The translations under genes and the position numbers were made by a program. Below are positions 1-8,883 of a stretch of 64,000 nt of DNA, one piece after another; position 1 is the stretch's first letter, and the number at the start of each line of letters is the position of its first letter. A model generated the notes under the pieces. That model was not told where the DNA came from and ran no database searches. It worked only from the letters and a program-made list of their open reading frames with translations. Source of the stretch: Flagellimonas oceanensis (GTDB lineage: Bacteria; Bacteroidota; Bacteroidia; Flavobacteriales; Flavobacteriaceae); NCBI RefSeq assembly GCF_003992595.1, contig NZ_RZNA01000045.1, forward strand, positions 70,992 through 134,991, in the 5' to 3' direction.

Positions 1-3000
1 TTCTTCTATGTTCGGGTTTTCTAGCATCTACATCATTTTTGAGGAAGATGTGGAATTCTACTGGAGCCGAAGCCGTATTTTGGAAAAACTCAATTCACTT
101 CCAAACAACCTATTGCCCGATGGTGTAAATCCAGCTTTGGGACCCGATGCCACTGCTTTGGGCCAGATTTTCTGGTACACCTTGGAAGGTCGCGATAAAG
201 ATGGCAATGTCACCGGAGGATGGGATTTGCAAGAGCTTCGTAGTGTGCAGGATTACTATGTAAAATACGCATTGTCATCCGCAGCGGGCGTGTCCGAGGT
301 AGCATCTATTGGAGGATTTGTACAGGAATACCAAATAGATGTAGATCCCGAACTGATGAAGCAGTACAATGTTGGGCTGAAACAAGTTGTAAAAGCTGTA
401 AAGCAAAGTAATCGGGATATTGGGGCACAGACCCTGGAGATCAATAAAGCTGAGTATTTGGTGCGCGGGTTGGGTTACATCAAATCTTTGGACGACATAA
501 AGAACGCCGTAGTTACAGCAACGGATTATACCTCCATTCGCGTTCAGGATGTGGCCCGAGTTTCTTTGGGGCCAGCTGTTCGTCGTGGGATTTTGGACAA
601 GGAAGGTGCTGAAGTAGTTGGAGGTGTGGTCGTGGCCCGTTATGGAGCCAATCCATTGGAAGTCATCAATAACGTAAAAGAGCAGATTAAGGAATTGAGC
701 GCAGGGCTTCCCTCCAAAGAGTTGAAGGATGGAACCACTTCGCAACTCACCATTGTTCCTTTTTACGACAGGACAGAACTTATCCAAGAAACGTTGGGAA
801 CGCTCAACGAAGCCTTGACCCTAGAGATTCTAATTACCATTTTAGTGATTGTGGTCATGGTGTTCAATCTAAGGGCCTCTGTTTTAATTTCTGGTTTGCT
901 TCCTGTTGCTGTTTTGATGGTCTTCATTGCCATGAAAATGTTTGGCGTAGATGCCAATATTGTTGCCCTATCAGGTATAGCGATTGCCATAGGAACCATG
1001 GTCGATGTCGGAGTGATCCTCTCCGAAAATATCATCCGTCACATGGATGAAAACGATAAAAATTTATCTACAAATGAGGTGGTGTACAACGCGACCTCCG
1101 AAGTTTCAGGTGCTATTTTAACTGCAGTGCTGACGACCATCATTAGTTTCATTCCTGTCTTTACCATGGTCGGCGCCGAAGGAAAACTCTTCAGGCCCTT
1201 GGCCTTTACCAAAACCATGGCATTGACGGCATCCATTATCGTAGCCCTGTTTTTGATTCCACCTTTTGCCGCTATCATTTTTAGAAAGAAAAGTTCCAAT
1301 CAAACCATCAAATACATTTGGAATGGGCTTTTGATTGCTTTGGGATTAATTGCCATCGCTTTTGGATATTGGTTGGGCTTGGCCCTGATTGCTTTTGGTG
1401 CTACAGGAATCCTCAAATTGAGAGAGGTTATTGATGAAAAGAAAGCAGGAATGCTCAATGTGGGTATCTGCGTTGCAACGATTGTTTTCTTATTGGCCAC
1501 ATATTGGAGGCCTTTGGGCTTTGATCGCAGTATTGGCATCAACTTGCTCTTTGTTGGGTTGGTTTGTGGTGTGTTATTGGGAGTATTCTACTTCTTCAGA
1601 CAATACTACAGCCGAATTTTGACATGGGCTTTGGAAAACAAATTGTTGTTCCTGTCCATTCCGACCGTCATCGTTGTTTTCGGATTCTTTATTATGCGAA
1701 ATACAGGTCAAGAGTTCATGCCTTCCTTAAATGAAGGTTCTTTCCTCTTGATGCCGACTTCTTTACCTCATGCTGGAGTTGAAGAAAACAAACGGGTCTT
1801 GCAACAGTTGGATATGGCCGTTGCTACTATTCCGGAAATCCAAACCGTAGTAGGGAAAGCTGGAAGAACGGAATCCGCTTTGGATCCTGCACCACTTTCC
1901 ATGTACGAGAACATTATTCAATACAGGTCGGAATATCAAAAAAATGAAGCGGGAAGTCCACAGCGATTTAAGGTCAATGCTGACGGCTATTTTGAATTGA
2001 GCAATGGAAAAGTGCTGGCCAATCCAAATGTGGAGGTAAGTAATGAGCAAAATTATGCCGAAAACCATGTGAGCGAACCATTGCGAATCGATAGAGATCT
2101 TTTGATTCCAGATGATGATGGGGAATACTTTAGAAACTGGCGTACCGAGATCAAGAAACCGGACGATATCTGGAACGAAATTGTGAAAGTAGTGAAACTG
2201 CCCGGAGTTACTTCGGCTCCCAAATTACAACCCATCGAAACGCGGTTGGTGATGCTTCAAACAGGGATGCGTGCACCCATGGGCATCAAAGTAAAAGGTC
2301 AGGACTTGAAAGAAATTGAAAACTTCGGTCTTCAACTGGAACCGATTCTAAAAGAAGCTACCGGGGTTAAAGATGAAGCTGTTTTTGCGGACCGAATCGT
2401 TGGAAAGCCCTATCTCCTTATCGATATTGACCGCGAAAAACTCGTTCGATACGGTCTTGTTATCGAAGATGTACAGCAAATCTTGGAGGTTGCCCTTGGT
2501 GGGATGACGTTGACCCAAACTGTGGAAGGAAGGGAACGTTATGGTGTTCGGGTTCGTTACCCAAGAGAACTTAGGGAAAATCCCACCGATATCGGGAACA
2601 TTTATGTTCCTGTACAAAAAGGCAGCCCTGTTCCTTTGAGCGAATTAGTGACCATTCGATACGAGCAAGGTCCACAAGCCATTAAAAGTGAGGATACTTT
2701 TTTGGTCGGCTATGTACTGTTTGATAAGCAAGATGGATATGCCGAAGTTGATGTCGTGGAAAATGCCCAAGCCAAGATTTTGGAAAAGATAGAAAGTGGG
2801 GAACTGATAGTGCCCAAAGGTATCAGTTATCAGTTTACGGGCTCGTATGAAAACCAGTTGCGGGCAAAGAAAACCTTATCAGTAGTAGTGCCGTTGGCGC
2901 TGTTGATCATATTTTTGATTCTGTACTTCCAGTTTAGGTCAGTTCCCACGTCCTTGATGGTCTTTTCAGGGATTATGGTGGCATTTGCCGGCGGATTTTT

Positions 3001-3454
3001 AATGATATGGTTCTATGGGCAGGATTGGTTCCTCAACTTCAGTTTTATGGGAGAAAACCTGCGGGACCTTTTCCAAATGCACACGATTAATCTTAGTGTG
3101 GCGGTCTGGGTAGGTTTTATTGCCTTGTTCGGAATTGCTACGGATGATGGGGTGGTAATGGCCACGTATCTTACCCAAACTTTTGATAAGAACCGACCCG
3201 ATAGCTTGAAAGGTATTCGCGCTTCGGTTTTGGAAGCAGGAGAAAAACGAATCAGACCTTGTTTGATGACTACAGCGACTACAATTTTAGCGCTATTGCC
3301 CGTACTTACCAGTACAGGCAGAGGAAGTGATATAATGATTCCCATGGCCATTCCAAGTTTTGGGGGTATGTTGATTGCCTTGATCACCTTGTTTGTGGTA
3401 CCCGTACTGTACAGTTGGAAAAGTGAATTGCAACTTAAAATGCAAAACCGATGA
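1..3454 (+). CDS. cusA: CusA-type heavy-metal RND efflux permease (5' end outside window)
   Basis: Inner-membrane proton-driven pump of a CusCBA complex that exports Cu(I)/Ag(I). The reading frame is open to the left edge, and the first visible residues (FGFSSIYIIFEEDVEFYW, then LGPDATALG) are internal CusA sequence, so the true start lies upstream. Visible hallmarks are the TM4 segment IGTMVDVGVILSEN, the porter segment QEFMPSLNEGSFLLMPT with metal-handling Met residues, and a C-terminal TM bundle. About 100 residues with three or four extra hydrophobic stretches (about 1290-1605) sit between the two halves, where E. coli CusA has a short linker; I believe Bacteroidota CusA proteins often carry this. 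The stop overlaps the next start as ATGA, so it is translationally coupled to cusC. Confidence 0.93.
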   Translation, partial: SSMFGFSSIYIIFEEDVEFYWSRSRILEKLNSLPNNLLPDGVNPALGPDATALGQIFWYTLEGRDKDGNVTGGWDLQELRSVQDYYVKYALSSAAGVSEVASIGGFVQEYQIDVDPELMKQYNVGLKQVVKAVKQSNRDIGAQTLEINKAEYLVRGLGYIKSLDDIKNAVVTATDYTSIRVQDVARVSLGPAVRRGILDKEGAEVVGGVVVARYGANPLEVINNVKEQIKELSAGLPSKELKDGTTSQLTIVPFYDRTELIQETLGTLNEALTLEILITILVIVVMVFNLRASVLISGLLPVAVLMVFIAMKMFGVDANIVALSGIAIAIGTMVDVGVILSENIIRHMDENDKNLSTNEVVYNATSEVSGAILTAVLTTIISFIPVFTMVGAEGKLFRPLAFTKTMALTASIIVALFLIPPFAAIIFRKKSSNQTIKYIWNGLLIALGLIAIAFGYWLGLALIAFGATGILKLREVIDEKKAGMLNVGICVATIVFLLATYWRPLGFDRSIGINLLFVGLVCGVLLGVFYFFRQYYSRILTWALENKLLFLSIPTVIVVFGFFIMRNTGQEFMPSLNEGSFLLMPTSLPHAGVEENKRVLQQLDMAVATIPEIQTVVGKAGRTESALDPAPLSMYENIIQYRSEYQKNEAGSPQRFKVNADGYFELSNGKVLANPNVEVSNEQNYAENHVSEPLRIDRDLLIPDDDGEYFRNWRTEIKKPDDIWNEIVKVVKLPGVTSAPKLQPIETRLVMLQTGMRAPMGIKVKGQDLKEIENFGLQLEPILKEATGVKDEAVFADRIVGKPYLLIDIDREKLVRYGLVIEDVQQILEVALGGMTLTQTVEGRERYGVRVRYPRELRENPTDIGNIYVPVQKGSPVPLSELVTIRYEQGPQAIKSEDTFLVGYVLFDKQDGYAEVDVVENAQAKILEKIESGELIVPKGISYQFTGSYENQLRAKKTLSVVVPLALLIIFLILYFQFRSVPTSLMVFSGIMVAFAGGFLMIWFYGQDWFLNFSFMGENLRDLFQMHTINLSVAVWVGFIALFGIATDDGVVMATYLTQTFDKNRPDSLKGIRASVLEAGEKRIRPCLMTTATTILALLPVLTSTGRGSDIMIPMAIPSFGGMLIALITLFVVPVLYSWKSELQLKMQNR

Positions 3455-4671
3455 GAAAAATATTCATATATGTAGTTTTTGCTTTAGCAGTAATTGGTCT
3501 AAAAGCTCAGTCCTTGGAAAGCTATCTTCTGGAAGCGGAATTGAACAGTCCCATGATTCAGGCTTTGGAATTACGCTATAATATTGCCAAGGAAAAAGTG
3601 AAAGAGGTAAACACATTGCCCAACACTACAATTGGAGCTGGGTATTTTGTGAGCGAACCAGAGACGAGAACAGGGGCACAACGAGCAAAGTTTTCGGTAT
3701 CTCAGATGTTGCCTTGGTTTGGTACTATCACAACTCGTGAAAATTATGCAAGTTCCATGGCAGAGACCGAGTATGCCGAAATAGTGATTGCCAAACGAAA
3801 ATTGGCCCTTTCCGTAGCGCAATCGTATTACAAACTATATGGAATTCAGGCTAAACAACAGGTGCTTCAGGAAAACATCCAATTGCTCAAAACTTACGAA
3901 ACGTCGGCCCTGACCTCTGTGGAAGTGGGAAAGGCTTCGGCTGTGGATGTGTTGAAACTTCAAATTCGACAAAACGAATTGCAGCAACAGAAAGAAGTAT
4001 TGGAACAATCCTATATCGCAGAGCAGGCCGTTTTCAATAATCTATTGAATCGTGAGGAAGGTATTTCTGTTGAGGTGGTGAATGAAATGGATATACCCGA
4101 AGAAGACCCTATCCTGAACAAGGAAGATTTGAGCCTCAACCCTGAATTGTTGAAATACGATCGGTTGTATGAATCGGTTACCCAATCGGAATTGCTCAAC
4201 CAAAAAGAGAATGCACCAAGCTTTGGGATTGGGTTGGATTACATTCCTGTCTCGGAACGGGATGACATGGTTTTTAGCGATAATGGGAAGGATATCGTAA
4301 TGCCGATGGTCACTTTTTCAGTGCCTATTTTCAATAATAAATTTAAATCGACCACCAAACAAAACGAGCTTCGTCAAAAGGAGATTGAACTTCAAAAAGA
4401 AGAACGATTGAACGTCTTGGAAAATGCTTATGCCAATGCCATTTCGCAACGAAACCAAGCGAGAATAGCGCATCAAACCCAAACAAAGAATTTAAAACAG
4501 GCGAAGGATGCCGAAGAAATCCTGATCAAGAATTATGAAACGGAAACTATTGACTTTAACGATGTGTTGGATATTCAGGAGTTACAGTTAAAGTTCCAGT
4601 CCAATCAAATACAATCTGTGCAGTTGTACTACCTGCAATCTGCCATCATCAATTATTTAATTAACAAGTAA
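3451..4671 (+). CDS. cusC: TolC/CusC-like outer-membrane efflux protein
   Basis: Outer-membrane channel partner of the adjacent CusA pump. The 406 residues begin with a Sec signal peptide (residues 1 to about 19, ending KAQ) and contain the two tandem OEP repeats typical of TolC trimers, with long heptad-like helices (ELQQQKEVLEQSY; LRQKEIELQKEERL). There is no lipobox Cys, unlike E. coli CusC. The start overlaps the cusA stop by 4 bp, which fixes the start and indicates one transcript. The substrate is inferred from its neighbours. Bacteroidota usually annotate this position simply as TolC family protein. Confidence 0.9.
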   Translation: MRKIFIYVVFALAVIGLKAQSLESYLLEAELNSPMIQALELRYNIAKEKVKEVNTLPNTTIGAGYFVSEPETRTGAQRAKFSVSQMLPWFGTITTRENYASSMAETEYAEIVIAKRKLALSVAQSYYKLYGIQAKQQVLQENIQLLKTYETSALTSVEVGKASAVDVLKLQIRQNELQQQKEVLEQSYIAEQAVFNNLLNREEGISVEVVNEMDIPEEDPILNKEDLSLNPELLKYDRLYESVTQSELLNQKENAPSFGIGLDYIPVSERDDMVFSDNGKDIVMPMVTFSVPIFNNKFKSTTKQNELRQKEIELQKEERLNVLENAYANAISQRNQARIAHQTQTKNLKQAKDAEEILIKNYETETIDFNDVLDIQELQLKFQSNQIQSVQLYYLQSAIINYLINK

Positions 4672-4687
4672 ATTTAATTTATCAAAA

Positions 4688-5023
4688 ATGAGAACAAACA
4701 TTAGAACTATTATCGGAATCGCATTCGCTTCAGTATTGGTACTTACCGTATCGTGCAAAGGGAAAACAGAGGAGGTAAAGGAAACTTCCACCGAAGCGAC
4801 CACGGAGCATGAAGGTCACGATATGGATAATATGGACCATGAAGGACGTGATATGGACAACATGGAAACCGCAGATAAACAAGGTAAGGAGTACACTTCC
4901 AAATATGTTTGCCCAATGCACTGCGAAGGTAGTGGTAGTGACGAAGAAGGGAAATGTCCAGTCTGTGGTATGACCTACGTGTTGAACGATGACTTTCAAA
5001 TGGAAGAACACGACCAACATTAA
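4688..5023 (+). CDS. Small heavy-metal-binding lipoprotein
   Basis: Lipoprotein of 111 residues with lipobox LTVSC (Cys23). A His/Met/Asp-rich stretch follows, in which a 10-residue unit is tandemly repeated (HEGHDMDNM, HEGRDMDNM). The C-terminus carries a heavy-metal-binding domain of the CPMH...CPVCGM type (about residues 74-100). The same module occurs twice in copA and once in cusB of this operon. It lies 16 bp after cusC. The likely role is periplasmic copper or silver buffering or hand-over to CusB; this is inferred from composition and context, and no enzyme fold is visible. The family has no gene name known to me. Confidence 0.8.
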   Translation: MRTNIRTIIGIAFASVLVLTVSCKGKTEEVKETSTEATTEHEGHDMDNMDHEGRDMDNMETADKQGKEYTSKYVCPMHCEGSGSDEEGKCPVCGMTYVLNDDFQMEEHDQH

Positions 5024-5046
5024 TTAAAAATTCATTTGTACCGAAG

Positions 5047-5598
5047 ATGCGCATTAAAGTAAAAAATATGGTTTGCGATAGATGCAAAGCAATTCTAAAA
5101 CAAGAGTTTGGCAAGGCTGGTATCGAAGTGGTGCAACTGGAGTTGGGCGAAATTCAGTTTGCTGAAAATGCCCTAATAAAAATGGAAGGGATTCGGGAAA
5201 TTTTGGTCAAAAATGGTTTTGAATTGATAGAAGATTTGAATGATAGCTACATTGCTGACATTAAAAAATACTTGCTCAATGCCTTGAATGATGATTTGTA
5301 CCAGAATCTCTCGAAATACCTTTCAGAAAAAATAAACAAAGAGTATTCGTCTCTCAGTAAAATGTTCAGGGCCAAAGAAGGCCTGACCATTGAAAAATAT
5401 TTCATCCTTTTAAAGGTTGAGAGGGTAAAGGAAGAAATTCAAATGGAGACGAAAACATTTTCGGAGATCGCTTACGATTTGAACTATAAAAGTAGTAGCC
5501 ATTTGGCCAAACAATTTAAATCGATAACCGGAATGTCGATGAGCGACTATCGAAAAGTACAAGATTGGAATCGGAAGCCTTTGGATGAAATTGTATAA
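5047..5598 (+). CDS. HMA-like domain fused to AraC-type DNA-binding domain
   Basis: Regulator of 183 residues. The N-terminus (about 1-65) resembles an HMA metal-binding ferredoxin-like domain: KVKNMVCDRCKAIL, with Cys10 and Cys13 where HMA domains have GMxCxxC. Residues about 100-175 form an AraC/XylS double helix-turn-helix, including FSEIAYDLNYKSSSHLAKQF and the GMSMSDYRK end. It lies between the metal lipoprotein (23 bp upstream) and copA (67 bp downstream). The simplest reading is a copper-sensing activator of its own operon, with Cu(I) bound by the CxxC; that mechanism is inferred. The architecture differs from the classical MerR-type CueR and from CusRS. Confidence 0.82.
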   Translation: MRIKVKNMVCDRCKAILKQEFGKAGIEVVQLELGEIQFAENALIKMEGIREILVKNGFELIEDLNDSYIADIKKYLLNALNDDLYQNLSKYLSEKINKEYSSLSKMFRAKEGLTIEKYFILLKVERVKEEIQMETKTFSEIAYDLNYKSSSHLAKQFKSITGMSMSDYRKVQDWNRKPLDEIV

Positions 5599-5665
5599 AA
5601 GACATCCAGAATTGTAAAAAACTTCCAACTGGTGTTCAGTTAGTTTTGAATAAAAAACAAACAAG

Positions 5666-8164
5666 ATGAAGCATACCTATCACATACACGGAATGAGCTG
5701 TAATGGCTGTAGAAAGCATGTAGAAGAAACCTTGTCCAAAGTGGATGGAGTGAATGCGGTTGAAGTGAATTTGGAAAAAGCCGAGGCCTTGATTGAGATG
5801 GAGGGGCATATTCCGATCGAAAGGTTCCAAGAAGCTCTGGAAAACGATGGGGGTGGGTACAGTATTCATGCGAACGGTCAACATCATAAACCGGAGAAGA
5901 AGGAGAAGAAAGCGGTTTCCAATGGTAACGGTACCTTTTATTGCCCTATGCAATGTGAAGGAGACAAAACCTATGACAAGCCCGGTGATTGTCCTGTCTG
6001 TGGCATGGATCTAGTAGAAGAGCAAAATACAGCTGCAAGCTCAAAGCAGCAATGGACCTGTCCCATGCACCCCGAAGTTGTGGAAGATGCTCCAGGTTCC
6101 TGTCCAAAATGTGGAATGGATTTGGTGCCAAAAGAACCAGAAGCCAGTGCTGAGGAAAAAACGTATAAAAAACTGCTCAAAAAGTTTTGGATAGCCTTTG
6201 CGTTCGCATTGCCCATCTTTTTGATTGCCATGAGCGATATGATGCCCAATAATCCGCTTCATGAAATACTGGCTCCAAAATATTGGAATTGGGTGCAGTT
6301 CGCATTGTCGATTCCTGTGGTTTTTTATGCTACTTGGATGTTTTTTGAAAGAGCCTACCGAAGTATCAAAACATGGAACTTGAACATGTTTACCTTAATC
6401 GGGATTGGAGCTGGAGTGGCTTTTGTGTTCAGTGTACTTGGATTATTGTTTCCAGATTTTTTCCCTGATCAGTTTAAAGGGGAAACAGGTGCGGTCCATG
6501 TTTATTTTGAAGCAGCAACCGTAATCCTTACCCTGGTGCTTTTAGGTCAATTGTTGGAGGCCAGAGCGCATAGCAAAACAAATAATGCGGTAAAGGAATT
6601 ATTGAAATTGGCACCCAATAAGGCTATCAAAGTAGTCGATGGAGAAGAAGTCGAGGTAAGCATTGATGATATTGAACTTGGTGATGTCTTACGCGTTAAA
6701 CCCGGAGAAAAAATTCCCGTGGATGGTGTTATAACCGAGGGGGAAACTTCTGTGGATGAATCCATGATCACAGGGGAACCCATTCCCGTTGAGAAGGGAG
6801 TAGAGGATAAAGTGAGCAGCGGTACTATCAATGGGAATCAAACGTTTTTGATGAAGGCCGAAAAAGTGGGTAGTGACACCCTGCTTTCGCAAATTATCAG
6901 CATGGTAAACGAGGCGAGCCGAAGTCGTGCGCCCATCCAGAATTTAGCCGATAAGGTGTCCGCCTATTTTGTGCCGACTGTTGTTGTTATTTCCATTTTG
7001 ACCTTTGGAGTATGGGCCATTTGGGGACCGCAGCCAACCTATGTGTTTGCCTTGATCAATGCCATTGCGGTTTTGATCATTGCATGCCCTTGTGCTTTAG
7101 GACTTGCCACACCCATGTCCGTAATGGTAGGAGTCGGAAAAGGCGCCCAAAATGGAGTGTTGATCAAAAATGCTGAAGCTCTGGAGAAAATGGCGGATGT
7201 GGACACCTTGATTATTGATAAAACGGGAACCATTACCGAAGGAAAACCCACCTTTGGTCACTTGGAAGTTTTTTCGGATGAGTATTCGGAGAAAGATTTA
7301 CTGCAATACCTAGTTTCGGTCAATGCCAATAGTGAACATCCTTTGGCTCAAGCGACCGTAAAATATGGTCAGGAGCAAGGCATCAAAATGCTAAAAACAA
7401 AATACTTTAATGCCGTTACAGGCATGGGGGTGGAAGGAAAGATCAAAGACTCTGAAATTCATTTGGGGAACATCAAACTGATGGAAAAAGCCAATGTGGA
7501 GATTTCTGATGAGATGAAGGATAAGGTCAAAAATGCACAAGAAAAAGGAAAAACAGTTTCCTATCTGGCTGTAGACGGTAAATGTCATGGTTTTGTGGCA
7601 ATCGGGGATAGAATCAAGAAGACCAGTGGTAAGGCCATCAAAGCGATTCAGAATAAGGGAATTTCGGTAATCATGCTGACTGGCGACAATGCAACTACTG
7701 CCCAAGCCGTTGCGAATGAGTTAAACTTGAACGATTTCAAAGCAGAGACCCTACCTGAGGACAAAATGAAGGAAGTGGAGCGCTTGCAGAGTGAAGGTAA
7801 AGTGGTCGCTATGGCGGGTGATGGTATCAACGATGCACCAGCATTGGCCAAAAGTAACTTGGGTATTGCTATGGGTACCGGTACCGATGTGGCCATAGAA
7901 AGTGCCATGATTACTTTAGTAAAAGGGGACTTGCACGGTATTGTAAAAGCACGGAACCTCAGTGAGGCCGTCATGAAAAACATAAAACAAAACTTATTTT
8001 TCGCATTGATATACAACACTATCGGTGTACCAGTTGCAGCAGGTGTACTCTATCCCTTTTTCGGGATTTTGCTTTCGCCCATGATAGCTGCCTTGGCGAT
8101 GAGCTTTAGCTCGGTATCGGTAATAGCCAATGCATTGAGATTGCGAACTAAATCAATCGACTAA
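5666..8164 (+). CDS. copA: Cu(I)-exporting P1B-type ATPase
   Basis: ATP-driven copper exporter of the inner membrane, 832 residues. Domains in order: N-terminal HMA with GMSCNGC (1-70); two heavy-metal-binding modules, CPMQCEG...CPVCGM (about 92-117) and CPMHPEV...CPKCGM (about 130-153); eight TM helices; the CPC ion site in [11 protein letters not shown]; phosphorylation motif DKTGT; SEHPLA HP-loop; hinge GDGINDAPA. All catalytic motifs are intact. The two tandem zinc-ribbon-like modules between HMA and TM1 are additional to the E. coli layout. It is followed 7 bp later by the PepSY gene, so it is operonic. Specificity for Cu(I)/Ag(I) follows from CPC plus the context. Confidence 0.95.
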   Translation: MKHTYHIHGMSCNGCRKHVEETLSKVDGVNAVEVNLEKAEALIEMEGHIPIERFQEALENDGGGYSIHANGQHHKPEKKEKKAVSNGNGTFYCPMQCEGDKTYDKPGDCPVCGMDLVEEQNTAASSKQQWTCPMHPEVVEDAPGSCPKCGMDLVPKEPEASAEEKTYKKLLKKFWIAFAFALPIFLIAMSDMMPNNPLHEILAPKYWNWVQFALSIPVVFYATWMFFERAYRSIKTWNLNMFTLIGIGAGVAFVFSVLGLLFPDFFPDQFKGETGAVHVYFEAATVILTLVLLGQLLEARAHSKTNNAVKELLKLAPNKAIKVVDGEEVEVSIDDIELGDVLRVKPGEKIPVDGVITEGETSVDESMITGEPIPVEKGVEDKVSSGTINGNQTFLMKAEKVGSDTLLSQIISMVNEASRSRAPIQNLADKVSAYFVPTVVVISILTFGVWAIWGPQPTYVFALINAIAVLIIACPCALGLATPMSVMVGVGKGAQNGVLIKNAEALEKMADVDTLIIDKTGTITEGKPTFGHLEVFSDEYSEKDLLQYLVSVNANSEHPLAQATVKYGQEQGIKMLKTKYFNAVTGMGVEGKIKDSEIHLGNIKLMEKANVEISDEMKDKVKNAQEKGKTVSYLAVDGKCHGFVAIGDRIKKTSGKAIKAIQNKGISVIMLTGDNATTAQAVANELNLNDFKAETLPEDKMKEVERLQSEGKVVAMAGDGINDAPALAKSNLGIAMGTGTDVAIESAMITLVKGDLHGIVKARNLSEAVMKNIKQNLFFALIYNTIGVPVAAGVLYPFFGILLSPMIAALAMSFSSVSVIANALRLRTKSID

Positions 8165-8171
8165 AACAAAA

Positions 8172-8879
8172 ATGGTAAAACGGACGACAGCGGTTAAAAT
8201 TAGAAAGGCCCATAGGTATTTGGGCATATTCTTGGGCATTCAATTCATTATGTGGACAGCAAGTGGTCTCTACTTTAGTTGGACGGATATTGACGAAATC
8301 CACGGAGATCATTTCAGGAATATGGACTATGAACCTGTAGCTTTTGATGGACTTATTGGTTTTTCAGAAGTTAATTTGCCCGTTAAAATCAGTTCGTTGA
8401 ACTTAAAGGAGATTGCAGGAAAGCCTTATTACTGGATCAATAACGACTATTTAGTGGATGCCAAAAATGGCAATCTTAAAGCGGGGATTACAGAAGAGGA
8501 AGCGTTGGCAGTGGCGGAGCGTCAAATGTCACCTGAATTAAAAGTGAAAGGAGTTGAGGTAATCAAAGAAACCGATAAGCACCATGAATATCGAGAAAAA
8601 AAACTACCTGCCTATGTGATTAGCTACGACTCACCAGAGAATATCAAAGCCTACGTTTCAGTGGCCGATGGGTCGTTTCAAACCGTACGGCATCGTAATT
8701 GGAGATGGTTCGATTTTCTCTGGATGACACATACCATGGATTACGAAAGCAGGGATGATTTCAACACAACCGTGCTCCGAGCTTTCTCACTCTTGGGACT
8801 GATTACCGTGTTGAGCGGATTTTTACTTTGGTTTACCTCGTCACCCACGATGAGGAAAGTGGTTAAACGAAAAAGATAA
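8172..8879 (+). CDS. PepSY-domain membrane protein
   Basis: Integral membrane protein of 235 residues with an N-terminal TM segment (about 13-37, KAHRYLGIFLGIQFIMW, a PepSY-TM signature), a central extracytoplasmic region containing a PepSY-like stretch (ITEEEALAVAERQM) and a C-terminal TM (about 203-225). It lies 7 bp after copA and 4 bp before cusB, inside the copper operon. PepSY-TM proteins are often found with metal transport and redox genes, but the biochemical role is not established. It is shorter than the usual PepSY-TM proteins with four helices. Confidence 0.78.
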   Translation: MVKRTTAVKIRKAHRYLGIFLGIQFIMWTASGLYFSWTDIDEIHGDHFRNMDYEPVAFDGLIGFSEVNLPVKISSLNLKEIAGKPYYWINNDYLVDAKNGNLKAGITEEEALAVAERQMSPELKVKGVEVIKETDKHHEYREKKLPAYVISYDSPENIKAYVSVADGSFQTVRHRNWRWFDFLWMTHTMDYESRDDFNTTVLRAFSLLGLITVLSGFLLWFTSSPTMRKVVKRKR

Positions 8880-8883
8880 CGTT

